Shown here: positions 1 to 8,138 of the stretch, piece after piece
How positions within the stretch are numbered: position 1 is the stretch's first letter
Layout: each line of letters starts with the position of its first letter
From: Nocardia altamirensis NBRC 108246
Lineage (GTDB): Bacteria; Actinomycetota; Actinomycetes; Mycobacteriales; Mycobacteriaceae
Assembly: GCF_001612685.1 (NCBI RefSeq)
Contig: NZ_BDAY01000067.1
Coordinates: 1-64,000 of the forward strand
Direction of reading: 5' to 3'
Length of the DNA: 64,000 bases
Position numbers and translations under genes: made by a program
The notes under the pieces: model-generated
What the model was told of the DNA's origin: nothing
Database searches by the model: none
Seen by the model: only the letters and a program-made list of their open reading frames with translations

Positions 1-505
1 CAACGGGTAGCAACCATTTCTCTCCCGTCGATCCAGGGCTCGGCGCTCCGCCAAGTTCCTCGCACACGGCTTGAAGGTTCGGTCCAAAGATCTTGCGGGA
101 AAGTGATCTTGGGAAGTTGACGGGAGTCCAATGGTGGGCCTCTCGGCGGGTCTTGCCACCATAAGACTCCCGTCAACGGGCATCAGCAACCATTTGACTA
201 CCGTCGACGGGGTCGCAGCCGTCCCCGAGGCATCGGCCAGTGGTCCGGCTCGCAGACCTTCAAATCGATCTTGAAGGGTTGGCGTGAGAGAACTGGCGCG
301 TGTCGCGACACGCGCCGCAACCACTTCTCTCACACCGATCAGGTTCAGCAACCACTTCTCTCACGCCAACGAGCCTCGGCAACCACTTCTCTCACGCCGA
401 CGGGCCGACAACCACTTCTCTCACGCCGATGCAGGACCTGCCACCTCAGAGTGGATCCGGCGCGAGAGTTGGTGCAGCCATGTCCCGTTCGCGCGGGTGG
501 AGGTT
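1..505. repeat. Non-coding region packed with an inverted/direct 20-nt repeat
   Basis: No convincing gene is seen before uvrA. The stretch carries copies of an element close to GCAACCAYTTCTCTCMCGYC. Forward copies lie near 9-31, 184-208, 318-338, 347-369, 379-400 and 408-429; reverse copies near 115-132 and 278-296. Opposed copies build hairpins. GTTGACGGGAGTC at 116-128 pairs perfectly with GACTCCCGTCAAC at 165-177. At 278-338 the core GGCGCGTGTCG/CGACACGCGCC is perfect. Short open frames across it are repeat-encoded Ser/Thr-rich strings and are not credible genes. Confidence 0.75.
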
Positions 506-565
506 CACGAACGGGACATGGTGGAGCCGTTTACGGCGTGTCGCCTCCACCATGTACCACTCGTG
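506..565. repeat. Long hairpin repeat, copy 1 (conserved 12-nt loop)
   Basis: The left arm 506-529 and right arm 542-565 can pair at about 20 of 24 positions around the loop TTTACGGCGTGT (530-541). The same loop and related arms recur at 23857-23914 and 24323-24382. It ends about 45 nt beyond the uvrA stop, so it could also act as a transcription stop or RNA 3' end structure. Confidence 0.8.
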
Positions 566-610
566 AGAGTGCTTCTCACCGAACGGGACATGACGGTGGT
601 GACAGCCCAA

Positions 611-3600
611 TCAGCGAAGGGCAGCAGCCTTTCGGGACAACCGCTTCGTGGCCGCCTTCGCCGCCACCTGTGCCTCGGTCGGCTTTTCCGCCGTACTGGC
701 CGCCTTCTTCGCCGGAGCCTTCTTGGCAGGTGCCGTCGTCGCAGGCGTCTTTGTAGCCGCCTTCGTCGCCGTTGCCTTCTTCGCCGGAGCCTTCTTCACC
801 GCCTTCGATGCGGCAGGCTGGTCCAGCGCCCCACGGAGGAACTGCCCGGTGTAGCTTTCCGCTACCGCCGCAACATCTTCCGGGGTGCCTTCGGCGACCA
901 CGGTTCCACCGCCGGAACCGCCCTCTGGGCCCATGTCGATCACCCAGTCGGAGGTCTTGATGACGTCCAGGTTGTGTTCGATGACGATCACCGTGTTGCC
1001 TTTGTCGACCAAACCGTTGATCACCTTGAGCAACTTCCGGATGTCTTCGAAGTGCAGTCCGGTGGTCGGTTCGTCGAGGATGTAGACGGTACGGCCGGTG
1101 GAGCGTTTCTGCAGTTCCGCCGACAACTTGACTCGCTGTGCTTCACCACCGGATAACGTCGGCGCGCTCTGGCCGAGCCGCACATACCCGAGGCCCACGT
1201 CCACCAATGTCTTCAAGTAGCGGTGGATCGAGCTGATCGGCTCGAAGAATTCGGCGCCTTCCTCGATGGACATGTCGAGGACCTCGGCGATGGTCTTGCC
1301 CTTGTAGTGCACTTCGAGGGTTTCCCGGTTGTAGCGGGCACCGTGGCAGACCTCGCACGGGACGTAAACGTCCGGCAGGAAGTTCATTTCGATCTTCAGC
1401 GTGCCGTCGCCGGAGCAGGCTTCGCAGCGTCCGCCCTTGACGTTGAACGAGAATCGGCCGGGCTGGTAGCCGCGCACCTTCGCCTCGGTGGTCGAGGCGA
1501 ACAGGGTGCGGATCTTGTCGAAGACGCCGGTGTAGGTGGCGGGGTTGGAGCGTGGGGTGCGCCCGATCGGCGACTGATCGACCTGGACGAGCTTGTCCAG
1601 GTTGTCCAAGCCGTTGATCCTGGTGTGCCTGCCGGGTACCTGCCGCGCACCGTTGAGCTTGTTGGCGAGCACCGTCGCCAGAATGTCGTTCACCAAGGTC
1701 GATTTGCCGGAGCCGGAGACACCGGTGACCGCGGTGAGCACGCCGAGCGGGAAGCTGACGTCGATGCCTTTGAGGTTGTGCTCGGTCGCTCCGACCACGG
1801 TGAGCTGCCGCTTCTTGCTGATCGGCCGGCGCACCATCGGCACTTCGATCCGTTCCCGACCGGAAAGGTAGGCGCCGGTGAGGGATTCGGGATCGGTGAG
1901 CAGCTCTTGGTACGGGCCGCTGTGCACGACCCGCCCACCGTGTTCACCGGCCAGCGGGCCGATGTCGACCACCCAGTCGGAGGCGCGGATGGTGTCTTCG
2001 TCGTGTTCGACGACGATCAGCGTGTTGCCGAGATTCCGCAGCCGCGTGAGGGTTTCGATGAGCCGTCGGTTGTCCCGCTGATGCAGGCCGATGGACGGCT
2101 CGTCCAGCACATACAGCACGCCGACGAGCCCGGAACCGATCTGGGTCGCGAGCCGGATGCGCTGCGCTTCACCGCCGGACAGCGTGGCAGCGGCGCGCGA
2201 CAGCGTCAGATATTCCAGGCCGACATCGAGCAGGAACCCGAGGCGCGCTTGGACTTCCTTCAGCACCTGCCCCGCGATCGCCGCTTCCCGCTCCCCCAGC
2301 GTGAGCGAGTTCAGAAACGCCGAGCAGTCGCCGATCGACAGATCACTGACATCGGCGATGGACTTGTTGTCGCCACCGGCACTGATGGTGACCGCGAGGA
2401 TCTCGGGCCGCAGCCGGGCGCCATCACAGACGGGGCACGGCACATCACGCATGTACCCGTCGTAATGCTCCTTCATCTGCTCGGACTCGGTGTTGTCCAT
2501 GCGCCGCTGCAGGAACGGCATCACGCCCTCGAAATCGGCGTAGTACGAACGCTTCCGCCCGTACCGATTGGTGTAGGAGACGTGCACCTGGTCGGAACTG
2601 CCCTCCAGCACCGCCTTGCGCGCCTTGAGCGGCAGGTCTTCCCACGCGGTGTCCATCGAGAACCCGACGGATTCGGCAAGCCCGGACAGCAACCGGGTGA
2701 AGTACTCCGCGGTCTGCCCGCGCGACCACGGCGCAATCGCACCCTCGTTCAGGCTCAGCGCCGGATCGGGCACCACCAGTTCCGGATCGACCTCCTTGCG
2801 GATGCCGAGGCCGGTGCAATCCGGGCACGCGCCATAGGGCGAGTTGAACGAGAACGACCGGGGTTCCAGGTCTTCGATGTCGAGCGGATGCCCGTTCGGG
2901 CAGGCCAGCCGCTCGGAGAAGCGCCGCTCGCGATCGTGCGCGTGCTCGTCGCGATCCACGAAGTCGAGGACGACGATCCCGTCGGCCAACCGCAGCGCGG
3001 TCTCGATCGAATCGGTGAGGCGCTGTTTGGAATTCGGCTTGACGGCAAGGCGGTCGACCACGACCTCGACGTCGTGCTTCTCCTGCTTCTTCAGCTTCGG
3101 CGGATCGGTCAGCGGGTACACCACGCCGTCGACCCGGACCCGGGAGTAGCCCTGGGTGTTCAGTTGCTCGAACAGGTCGACGAACTCACCCTTGCGGGTG
3201 CGCACCACCGGCGCGAGCACCTGGAACTTGACGCCCTCTTCCATGGCGAGCACCTGGTCGACGATCTGCTGCGGCGTCTGCTTCGCGATCAACTCACCGC
3301 AGACCGGGCAGTGCGGCGTGCCCGCGCGTGCGTACAGCAACCGCAGGTAGTCGTACACCTCGGTGATGGTGCCGACGGTCGAGCGCGGGTTGCGGTTGGT
3401 GGACTTCTGGTCGATCGACACCGCAGGCGAGAGACCTTCGATGAAGTCGACGTCCGGCTTGTCCATCTGCCCGAGGAACTGCCGGGCGTAGGCCGACAGC
3501 GATTCCACGTAGCGCCGCTGACCCTCGGCGAAGATCGTGTCGAACGCCAGGCTCGACTTACCGGAGCCGGACAGCCCGGTGAACACGATGAGACTGTCGC

Positions 3601-3670
3601 GGGGCAGGTCGAGGTCGACCCCCTTCAGGTTGTGCTCCCGAGCTCCGCGCACAGTGAGGCGTTCCGCCAC
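611..3670 (-). CDS. uvrA: Excinuclease ABC subunit A
   Basis: This is UvrA, the DNA-damage-recognition ATPase of nucleotide excision repair, which loads UvrB. It has two ABC ATPase modules: Walker A GLSGSGKSS near the N-terminus and GVSGSGKST in the second half, each with an LSGGEAQR signature. Zinc-finger cysteines (CPVCGE, CPNG/CPDC, CEAC/CEVC) are present. I prefer the GTG at 3670 to an ATG at 3712: it gives the family-typical N-terminus (V)AERLTVRGAREHNL and has AGGGA 8 nt upstream. The protein would be 1019 aa, longer than the roughly 970 aa of mycobacterial UvrA. The extra length is a C-terminal tail of about 70 residues with repeated AKKAPAKKA-type motifs like histone H1/HupB tails. 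The uvrA-USP-uvrB-coaE-rpsA order matches mycobacteria, with insertions between. Confidence 0.97.
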   Translation of the reverse strand: MAERLTVRGAREHNLKGVDLDLPRDSLIVFTGLSGSGKSSLAFDTIFAEGQRRYVESLSAYARQFLGQMDKPDVDFIEGLSPAVSIDQKSTNRNPRSTVGTITEVYDYLRLLYARAGTPHCPVCGELIAKQTPQQIVDQVLAMEEGVKFQVLAPVVRTRKGEFVDLFEQLNTQGYSRVRVDGVVYPLTDPPKLKKQEKHDVEVVVDRLAVKPNSKQRLTDSIETALRLADGIVVLDFVDRDEHAHDRERRFSERLACPNGHPLDIEDLEPRSFSFNSPYGACPDCTGLGIRKEVDPELVVPDPALSLNEGAIAPWSRGQTAEYFTRLLSGLAESVGFSMDTAWEDLPLKARKAVLEGSSDQVHVSYTNRYGRKRSYYADFEGVMPFLQRRMDNTESEQMKEHYDGYMRDVPCPVCDGARLRPEILAVTISAGGDNKSIADVSDLSIGDCSAFLNSLTLGEREAAIAGQVLKEVQARLGFLLDVGLEYLTLSRAAATLSGGEAQRIRLATQIGSGLVGVLYVLDEPSIGLHQRDNRRLIETLTRLRNLGNTLIVVEHDEDTIRASDWVVDIGPLAGEHGGRVVHSGPYQELLTDPESLTGAYLSGRERIEVPMVRRPISKKRQLTVVGATEHNLKGIDVSFPLGVLTAVTGVSGSGKSTLVNDILATVLANKLNGARQVPGRHTRINGLDNLDKLVQVDQSPIGRTPRSNPATYTGVFDKIRTLFASTTEAKVRGYQPGRFSFNVKGGRCEACSGDGTLKIEMNFLPDVYVPCEVCHGARYNRETLEVHYKGKTIAEVLDMSIEEGAEFFEPISSIHRYLKTLVDVGLGYVRLGQSAPTLSGGEAQRVKLSAELQKRSTGRTVYILDEPTTGLHFEDIRKLLKVINGLVDKGNTVIVIEHNLDVIKTSDWVIDMGPEGGSGGGTVVAEGTPEDVAAVAESYTGQFLRGALDQPAASKAVKKAPAKKATATKAATKTPATTAPAKKAPAKKAASTAEKPTEAQVAAKAATKRLSRKAAALR

Positions 3671-3788
3671 CAGGTGAGTCCCTTCTCGATCGTGTTCGGC
3701 ATCAACCAACAAACGGCGTTCAGACGTATCCCGCCGTCATGCTAGGCGTGCCCACCGACAAGTTTTTCCGAGCGCGTTCCGCAGGCGG

Positions 3789-5894
3789 TCAGTCCTCGGT
3801 CCGCCGCAGGTCACCGGACAATCCGCGGACCTGCCAGCCCTCCGTGTCGACGCTCACCGTCAGCACATCCGAACCCACGCGCAGGCCGCTGACACGCAGC
3901 GGCAGATAGCGGGCGGGGACCACCGGCGCAACCGACAGCACCCCCTCCGGAACGCTCGGTTCCAGTCTCAACAGCGTACGCAGAAACAGCAGTGGCGCGG
4001 CAGCGGCCCACGCTTGCGGGGAACAGGACGTCGGATACGGCACCGGGATGTCGAATTCGACGCGATCGAATCCGCAGAAGAGCTCGGGCAGTCGGTAGCC
4101 GAATCGGGTCGAGGCGTCGAGCACCGCGGAGACCACTCGGTTCGCGTGCTCGGTGTAGCCGTAGCGCATCAGGCCCGCCGCGCAGATCGCGTTGTCGTGC
4201 GGCCAGATCGAACCGTTGTGATAGCTGACCGGGTTGTACGCGCCCATCGAGGTGGCCAGCGTGCGAATCCCCCAGCCACTGAACATCTCCGGCGACAGCA
4301 GGTGGTCGGCGACGCGCTCGGCTTTGTCGTCGTCGATGATCCCGGTCCACAGGCAGTGCCCGATGTTCGAGGTCAGCGCGTCGATCGGGCGCTTGTCCCG
4401 GTCGAGCCCGATCGCGAACCATCCCTGCTCCGGCAGCCAAAAGGCCTCGTTGAAGGCGGTTTTCAGCTGCAGAGCCTTGGCCCGCCACCGCTCGGCGGTC
4501 GCATGGTCGCCGCTACCAGCCGCGAGCGTGGCCCGCGCGCGATACGCCGCGTAGACGTAACCCTGCACCTCGGCGAGCGCGATCGGCGCCTCGGGCAGCG
4601 TGCCGTCGGCGAAATTGACCCCGTCCCACGAGTCCTTCCACCCCTGGTTGGCCAGGCCGTGTTCGGCGGCACGCTCGTATTCGACGAACCCGTCACCGTC
4701 GACGTCGCCGTAGTGCTCGATCCATTCCAGCGCGCGATCCGCGTGCGGCAACAGCTCGTCCCTGATCCCCGCATCCAGGCCCCAGCGCTGCAGTTCACCG
4801 AGCAGCATCACGAAAAGCGGAGTGGCGTCGGCAGTTCCGTAGTACGCGGTGCCGCCGCCGAGCAGCAGTGTCGCGGCCCGCCCGAACCGCACCTCGTGCG
4901 GGATCCGGCCCGGCTGTTCCTCGGTCGCCGCGTGCACCTCGGCGCCCTGCAAACCGGCCAGGCTCTGCAGCGTGCCGACGGCCAGCCTGCGGTCGAGCGG
5001 CAACACCATCCACGAGGTGAGCAGCGAGTCCCTGCCGAACAACGCCATGAACCACGGCGCGCCTGCGGCGACCACCGAGCGCTCCGGATGGTCTGGGTCG
5101 AAAATGCGCAGCGCACCGAGATCGGTGACGGTGCGCTGCAACACCGCGGCCAGCGTCTCGTCGTCGGTCTGCACGGTCGGCGAATTCGCATACCACTCGC
5201 GCAGTCGCTGCGCGGGCGCGCTGCGATTGACCGGGGTGCCGCACGGATAGCGCGGCGGCGCAGCGCCGGTGCCGAGCGCGGGCAGATACTCGATGCACGA
5301 CGACCATTCGCCGCGTCCGGGAAGCTTGACGTCCCAGTGCAATTCGCGGCCGGTCGCGCGACCGTTGCTGCCGATGACGGTCACCGCCATGTCGAGCTCG
5401 TCGCGCTGGATCTCGACCGCGCCGTCCATCGCGCGTGCAGCGGTGACCACATCGTGGCCGGTGCGACCCTCTTTCACCTCGAACAGGTCGGCGAAATCGG
5501 CGTCGAGTTCCAGCACGATCGTGCATTCCAGCGGTGCGCCGGACAGGTTGCGCACGGTCAGGTCCTCGCGCATGCCGTCGCCGACATGCCGGGCGACGAT
5601 CACCAGCGCCGTGCTGTCGGCGATGCCTGCCCGCGGCGCGGTGCGGGCGAGCAGGGTCGCGCTGTACGGGTCGTCGTAGCGCACGGTGAGCGGCTGCGGT
5701 TCCGTCCCGTCGACGGTCAGTCGCCAATGCGACAGCACCCTGGTGTCGCGAACGAACAAGCCCTCCGGGCGATTCGGGCTGATCGAGCCGCCGACGTCGC
5801 TGATGCAGAACGTCGAGCCCTCGACCAACGTGACGCCGGCACCGATGGTCCGTGGACCGGTCGTGTCAGCCCCGTCTCCCCAGGGATGGGTCAC
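3789..5894 (-). CDS. Glycogen-debranching-enzyme-like amylo-alpha-1,6-glucosidase family protein
   Basis: The 701-aa protein has a GDE_N_bis-type N-terminal beta domain (about residues 15-210, with RPEGLFVRDTRVLSHW). An (alpha/alpha)6-barrel glycosidase-like domain follows (about 250-670). Barrel landmarks are GRDSLLTSWM, GWKDSWDGV, DVDGDGFVEYER and NGSIWPHDNA, with conserved acidic and aromatic residues as in GH13/GH63-like debranching enzymes. It should hydrolyse alpha-glucosidic bonds of glycogen or an oligosaccharide in the cytoplasm; there is no signal peptide. The GTG start at 5894 has AGGG 7 nt upstream. The GT4 gene lies upstream on the same strand, separated by a repeat-filled gap of 220 bp, so a shared glucan or glycoside role is plausible but unproven. 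Substrate specificity cannot be read from sequence. Confidence 0.88.
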   Translation of the reverse strand: MTHPWGDGADTTGPRTIGAGVTLVEGSTFCISDVGGSISPNRPEGLFVRDTRVLSHWRLTVDGTEPQPLTVRYDDPYSATLLARTAPRAGIADSTALVIVARHVGDGMREDLTVRNLSGAPLECTIVLELDADFADLFEVKEGRTGHDVVTAARAMDGAVEIQRDELDMAVTVIGSNGRATGRELHWDVKLPGRGEWSSCIEYLPALGTGAAPPRYPCGTPVNRSAPAQRLREWYANSPTVQTDDETLAAVLQRTVTDLGALRIFDPDHPERSVVAAGAPWFMALFGRDSLLTSWMVLPLDRRLAVGTLQSLAGLQGAEVHAATEEQPGRIPHEVRFGRAATLLLGGGTAYYGTADATPLFVMLLGELQRWGLDAGIRDELLPHADRALEWIEHYGDVDGDGFVEYERAAEHGLANQGWKDSWDGVNFADGTLPEAPIALAEVQGYVYAAYRARATLAAGSGDHATAERWRAKALQLKTAFNEAFWLPEQGWFAIGLDRDKRPIDALTSNIGHCLWTGIIDDDKAERVADHLLSPEMFSGWGIRTLATSMGAYNPVSYHNGSIWPHDNAICAAGLMRYGYTEHANRVVSAVLDASTRFGYRLPELFCGFDRVEFDIPVPYPTSCSPQAWAAAAPLLFLRTLLRLEPSVPEGVLSVAPVVPARYLPLRVSGLRVGSDVLTVSVDTEGWQVRGLSGDLRRTED

Positions 5895-5912
5895 AAGGTC
5901 GCCCTACCGACG

Positions 5913-6124
5913 CTCACGACTCCACCTCGCTGAGGTTCGACTCCGTCGTGCGCGACCGCGCTGTGCCCTCGGCTCACTCGCCGACTCTTACTCACGACTC
6001 CGCCTCCCTGAGGCTCGGCTCCGTCGTGCGCTGCAGCGCTGTGCCTTCGGCTCACTCGCAGGCGCTCGCCGCGCTGGCACTCGACTCCGTCGCGCGACCC
6101 CACGCTGCGCCCTCGGTTCACGCC
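5913..6124. repeat. 78-bp tandem repeat, about 2.5 degenerate copies
   Basis: The unit beginning CTCACGACTCCACCTC at 5913 recurs at 5991, exactly 78 bp later, with about 85% identity by eye. A partial third copy with CTCGACTCCGTCGCGCG starts at about 6080. The repeat fills the gap between the debranching-enzyme and GT4 genes and reaches the GT4 stop codon. It is open in several frames because of its periodic, high-GC composition. Confidence 0.8.
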
Positions 6125-7170
6125 ACCGGCGCCGGTGCCATCGCCCGGGTGGCGCGCTCATCAGCAAGGATGCTGCGATACAGCCGCTCGTGATCGCGGG
6201 CCATCCGCAGCCTGCCGAAGCGCTGTTCGGCGGCGGCGCGGCAGGCGCGGCGATCGATGGTCGGCACGGCGTCGAGCGCGTCCACCATCTCGTCGACGTC
6301 GCGACACAGGAATCCGGTCTTGCCGTGCTCGACGATCTCGGGTGCCGCCCCGTTGGGGAACGCCAGAACCGGTGTGCCGCAGGCCAACGACTCGGCCATG
6401 ACGAGCCCGAAGGGTTCCGGCCACTCGATCGGATTGATCAGCGCGTCCGCGTGGCGCACCAGCTCGACCCGGCGCGCCAGTGGTTCCTCGCGCGGTTCGG
6501 GGTCGTCGGGGCCCATCAGTGGACGCACGCGCTCAGTGTAGTAGCGCCGCTCCTCGGGTTCGCGCATCTTCGTGATCATGAGCAGCTTGCGTCGGGCCAG
6601 CCTGGCGATCTGCACCGCGCGGTGCACGCCCTTCTCCTCGTTCATCCGCCCGACGAACACCACGTAACCGCCGCCACCAGGGCCGTATCGGTAAGCGCCG
6701 AGGTCGATTCCGTGCCGGATCACTCCGGCGATCGGCACGGTGCCCGCCATGTGCCGCTGTGCCTCGGAGATCGCGACGATGTGGGCGTGGCGCGCCATCG
6801 AGCGAAACAGCTCCTGGCGCATCGCCGAGAACGGGCCATGGTTGGTGACCACCACCGGCGGCCCGTTGTGGGTCGCGCCGACGAACGGGCCGAGCGAGGT
6901 GTGGTCGTGGATGATGTCGAGATCGGAGAACGTCTCGTAGGCCGCGAGCACATGCATCAGTTCTGCTTCGCCGACACCGATCTGCGCGGTCGGATGCTCG
7001 TACAGCGAATACCGGTGGACCGGGCAGGTGGACTCACCCACCGTGAACAGGTGTACGTCGTGTCCGAGCAGGTCGAGACCGACGGCAAGATTGCCGACCA
7101 CCGATTCGGTGCCGCCGTAGGCAGGCGGAGGTACCGGCACCCACGGCGGGACTATCTGCCCGATTCTCAT
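6118..7170 (-). CDS. Family 4 glycosyltransferase
   Basis: A GT-B fold retaining glycosyltransferase of 350 aa. The N-terminus MRIGQIVPPW...PPAYGGTE is typical of GT4, with the Gly-rich loop contacting the sugar donor. The C-terminal Rossmann half carries VFVGRMNEEKG and the EX7E motif E252-PFGLVMA-E260. It transfers a nucleotide-activated sugar to an unknown acceptor and has no membrane segment. Its ATG overlaps the stop of the zinc-ribbon gene (ATGA, 7167-7170), so the two are probably translationally coupled. The neighbouring debranching-type enzyme suggests glucan or glycoside metabolism. Confidence 0.9.
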   Translation of the reverse strand: MRIGQIVPPWVPVPPPAYGGTESVVGNLAVGLDLLGHDVHLFTVGESTCPVHRYSLYEHPTAQIGVGEAELMHVLAAYETFSDLDIIHDHTSLGPFVGATHNGPPVVVTNHGPFSAMRQELFRSMARHAHIVAISEAQRHMAGTVPIAGVIRHGIDLGAYRYGPGGGGYVVFVGRMNEEKGVHRAVQIARLARRKLLMITKMREPEERRYYTERVRPLMGPDDPEPREEPLARRVELVRHADALINPIEWPEPFGLVMAESLACGTPVLAFPNGAAPEIVEHGKTGFLCRDVDEMVDALDAVPTIDRRACRAAAEQRFGRLRMARDHERLYRSILADERATRAMAPAPVA

Positions 7171-7346
7171 AGGACGCCGCGCTTTTCGTCGCGTCTACCC
7201 TCCTGTGCAGCGCCCCACTGCGCGCCGCAACCGGCACAACGTGATTGAGCATCGGCAAGGGTGTCTACGACAGTGGATCCACATCCAGGACAAGCCTGTG
7301 AGGGACCGAAGATCGTACTGAAATTTAGTGTCGCTGAATACGTCAT
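7167..7346 (-). CDS. Small zinc-ribbon protein (hypothetical)
   Basis: A 59-aa reading frame with two CxxCG knuckles: CPGCGS near residue 19 and CAGCGAQW near residue 37. This is the spacing of a zinc ribbon. I chose the ATG at 7346, which has GGGAA 8 nt upstream; a GTG at 7361 is possible but lacks a ribosome site. Its TGA overlaps the ATG of the GT4 gene by 4 nt, a strong sign of a real, coupled gene. It could bind RNA, DNA or a protein partner. No specific family is recognised. Confidence 0.55.
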   Translation of the reverse strand: MTYSATLNFSTIFGPSQACPGCGSTVVDTLADAQSRCAGCGAQWGAAQEGRRDEKRGVL

Positions 7347-7497
7347 CGCTCGAGTTCCCACGCAACATGAGCCTTATGGCTCCGATGCCCAGGCCCCCTC
7401 TGGTTGACTTCATTGCAAGCTTACCCGGAACGCCGGTGTCTACTCTGGCATTTCGAGACTGCTGATTCGGCCAGGTAGACGACGCCAGGAGGCTGCC

Positions 7498-8130
7498 GTG
7501 CTCGAAGTTTTTCTCGTTGACGACCACGAAATCGTCCGGCGCGGTCTGATCGATCTGCTGGAGGGCGACCCCGAGCTGACGGTGATCGGCGAGGCGGGCG
7601 ACGTCGCGCAGGCGATGGCCCGCATTCCCGCGCTGCGCCCCGATGTCGCGGTGCTCGATGTCCGGCTGCCGGACGGCAACGGCATCGAGCTCTGCCGCGA
7701 TCTGCTCGCCGAGGTCGACGGGCTGCGCTGTCTGATCCTCACCTCCTACACCGACGAGCAGGCGATGCTCGACGCGATTCTGGCCGGGGCAAGCGGATAC
7801 GTCGTGAAGAACATCAAGGGTATGGAGTTGGCCGCGGCGATCAAGGCGGTCGGCGCGGGCCGTTCGCTGCTCGACAATCGCGCGGCCGCCGCGTTGCGCG
7901 CCCGCCTACGCGACAGCGCCGACGACGACGGACCGCTGGCCGGGCTCACCGAGCAGGAGCGCAGGCTGCTCGAGCTACTCGGCGAAGGACTCACCAACCG
8001 GCAGATCGCGGCCCGAATGTTCTTGGCGGAGAAGACGGTGAAGAACTACGTGTCGCGGCTGCTCGCCAAGCTCGGCATGGAGCGGCGAACCCAGGCGGCG
8101 GTGCTGGCCAGCAAGCTCGGCGACCGCTGA
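7498..8130 (+). CDS. devR: DosR/DevR-type LuxR-family response regulator
   Basis: A 210-aa NarL/FixJ response regulator. The receiver domain spans about residues 1-120, with acidic pair D8-D9, phospho-acceptor D54 in AVLDVRLPDG and the switch Thr/Lys in LILTSYTDE and VVKNIKG. A LuxR helix-turn-helix spans about 148-205 (LTEQERRLLELLGEGLTNRQIA). Sequence and length closely match mycobacterial DosR, including D54. The GTG start has a strong AGGAGG 5 nt upstream. The DosS-like kinase follows after 8 nt, so they form one operon. DosR activates dormancy genes under hypoxia, NO or CO in mycobacteria. DosR-box-like sequences near 11.4 kb suggest at least one nearby target. Confidence 0.9.
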   Translation: MLEVFLVDDHEIVRRGLIDLLEGDPELTVIGEAGDVAQAMARIPALRPDVAVLDVRLPDGNGIELCRDLLAEVDGLRCLILTSYTDEQAMLDAILAGASGYVVKNIKGMELAAAIKAVGAGRSLLDNRAAAALRARLRDSADDDGPLAGLTEQERRLLELLGEGLTNRQIAARMFLAEKTVKNYVSRLLAKLGMERRTQAAVLASKLGDR

Positions 8131-8138
8131 ACCGCGCC

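Noticed and set aside
300..430. CRISPR array
   Set aside because: The 20-nt repeats are spaced by only about 8-12 nt, vary in sequence, occur in both orientations and have no cas genes nearby.
1223..3745. An 840-codon open frame antisense to uvrA
   Set aside because: It is the GC-rich third-position shadow of uvrA, with no domain and an unnatural composition. The same applies to long antisense frames opposite the debranching enzyme (4014-5933), uvrB (25854-27539), the phospholipase (32236-33693), the metallophore operon (39467-42205) and rpsA (51271-53145).
5891..6121. 76-codon frame over the 78-bp repeats
   Set aside because: It is entirely repeat-encoded (GVEPQRGGVVS-like units) and present because the repeat lacks stops in that frame. 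It overlaps the real gene ends.
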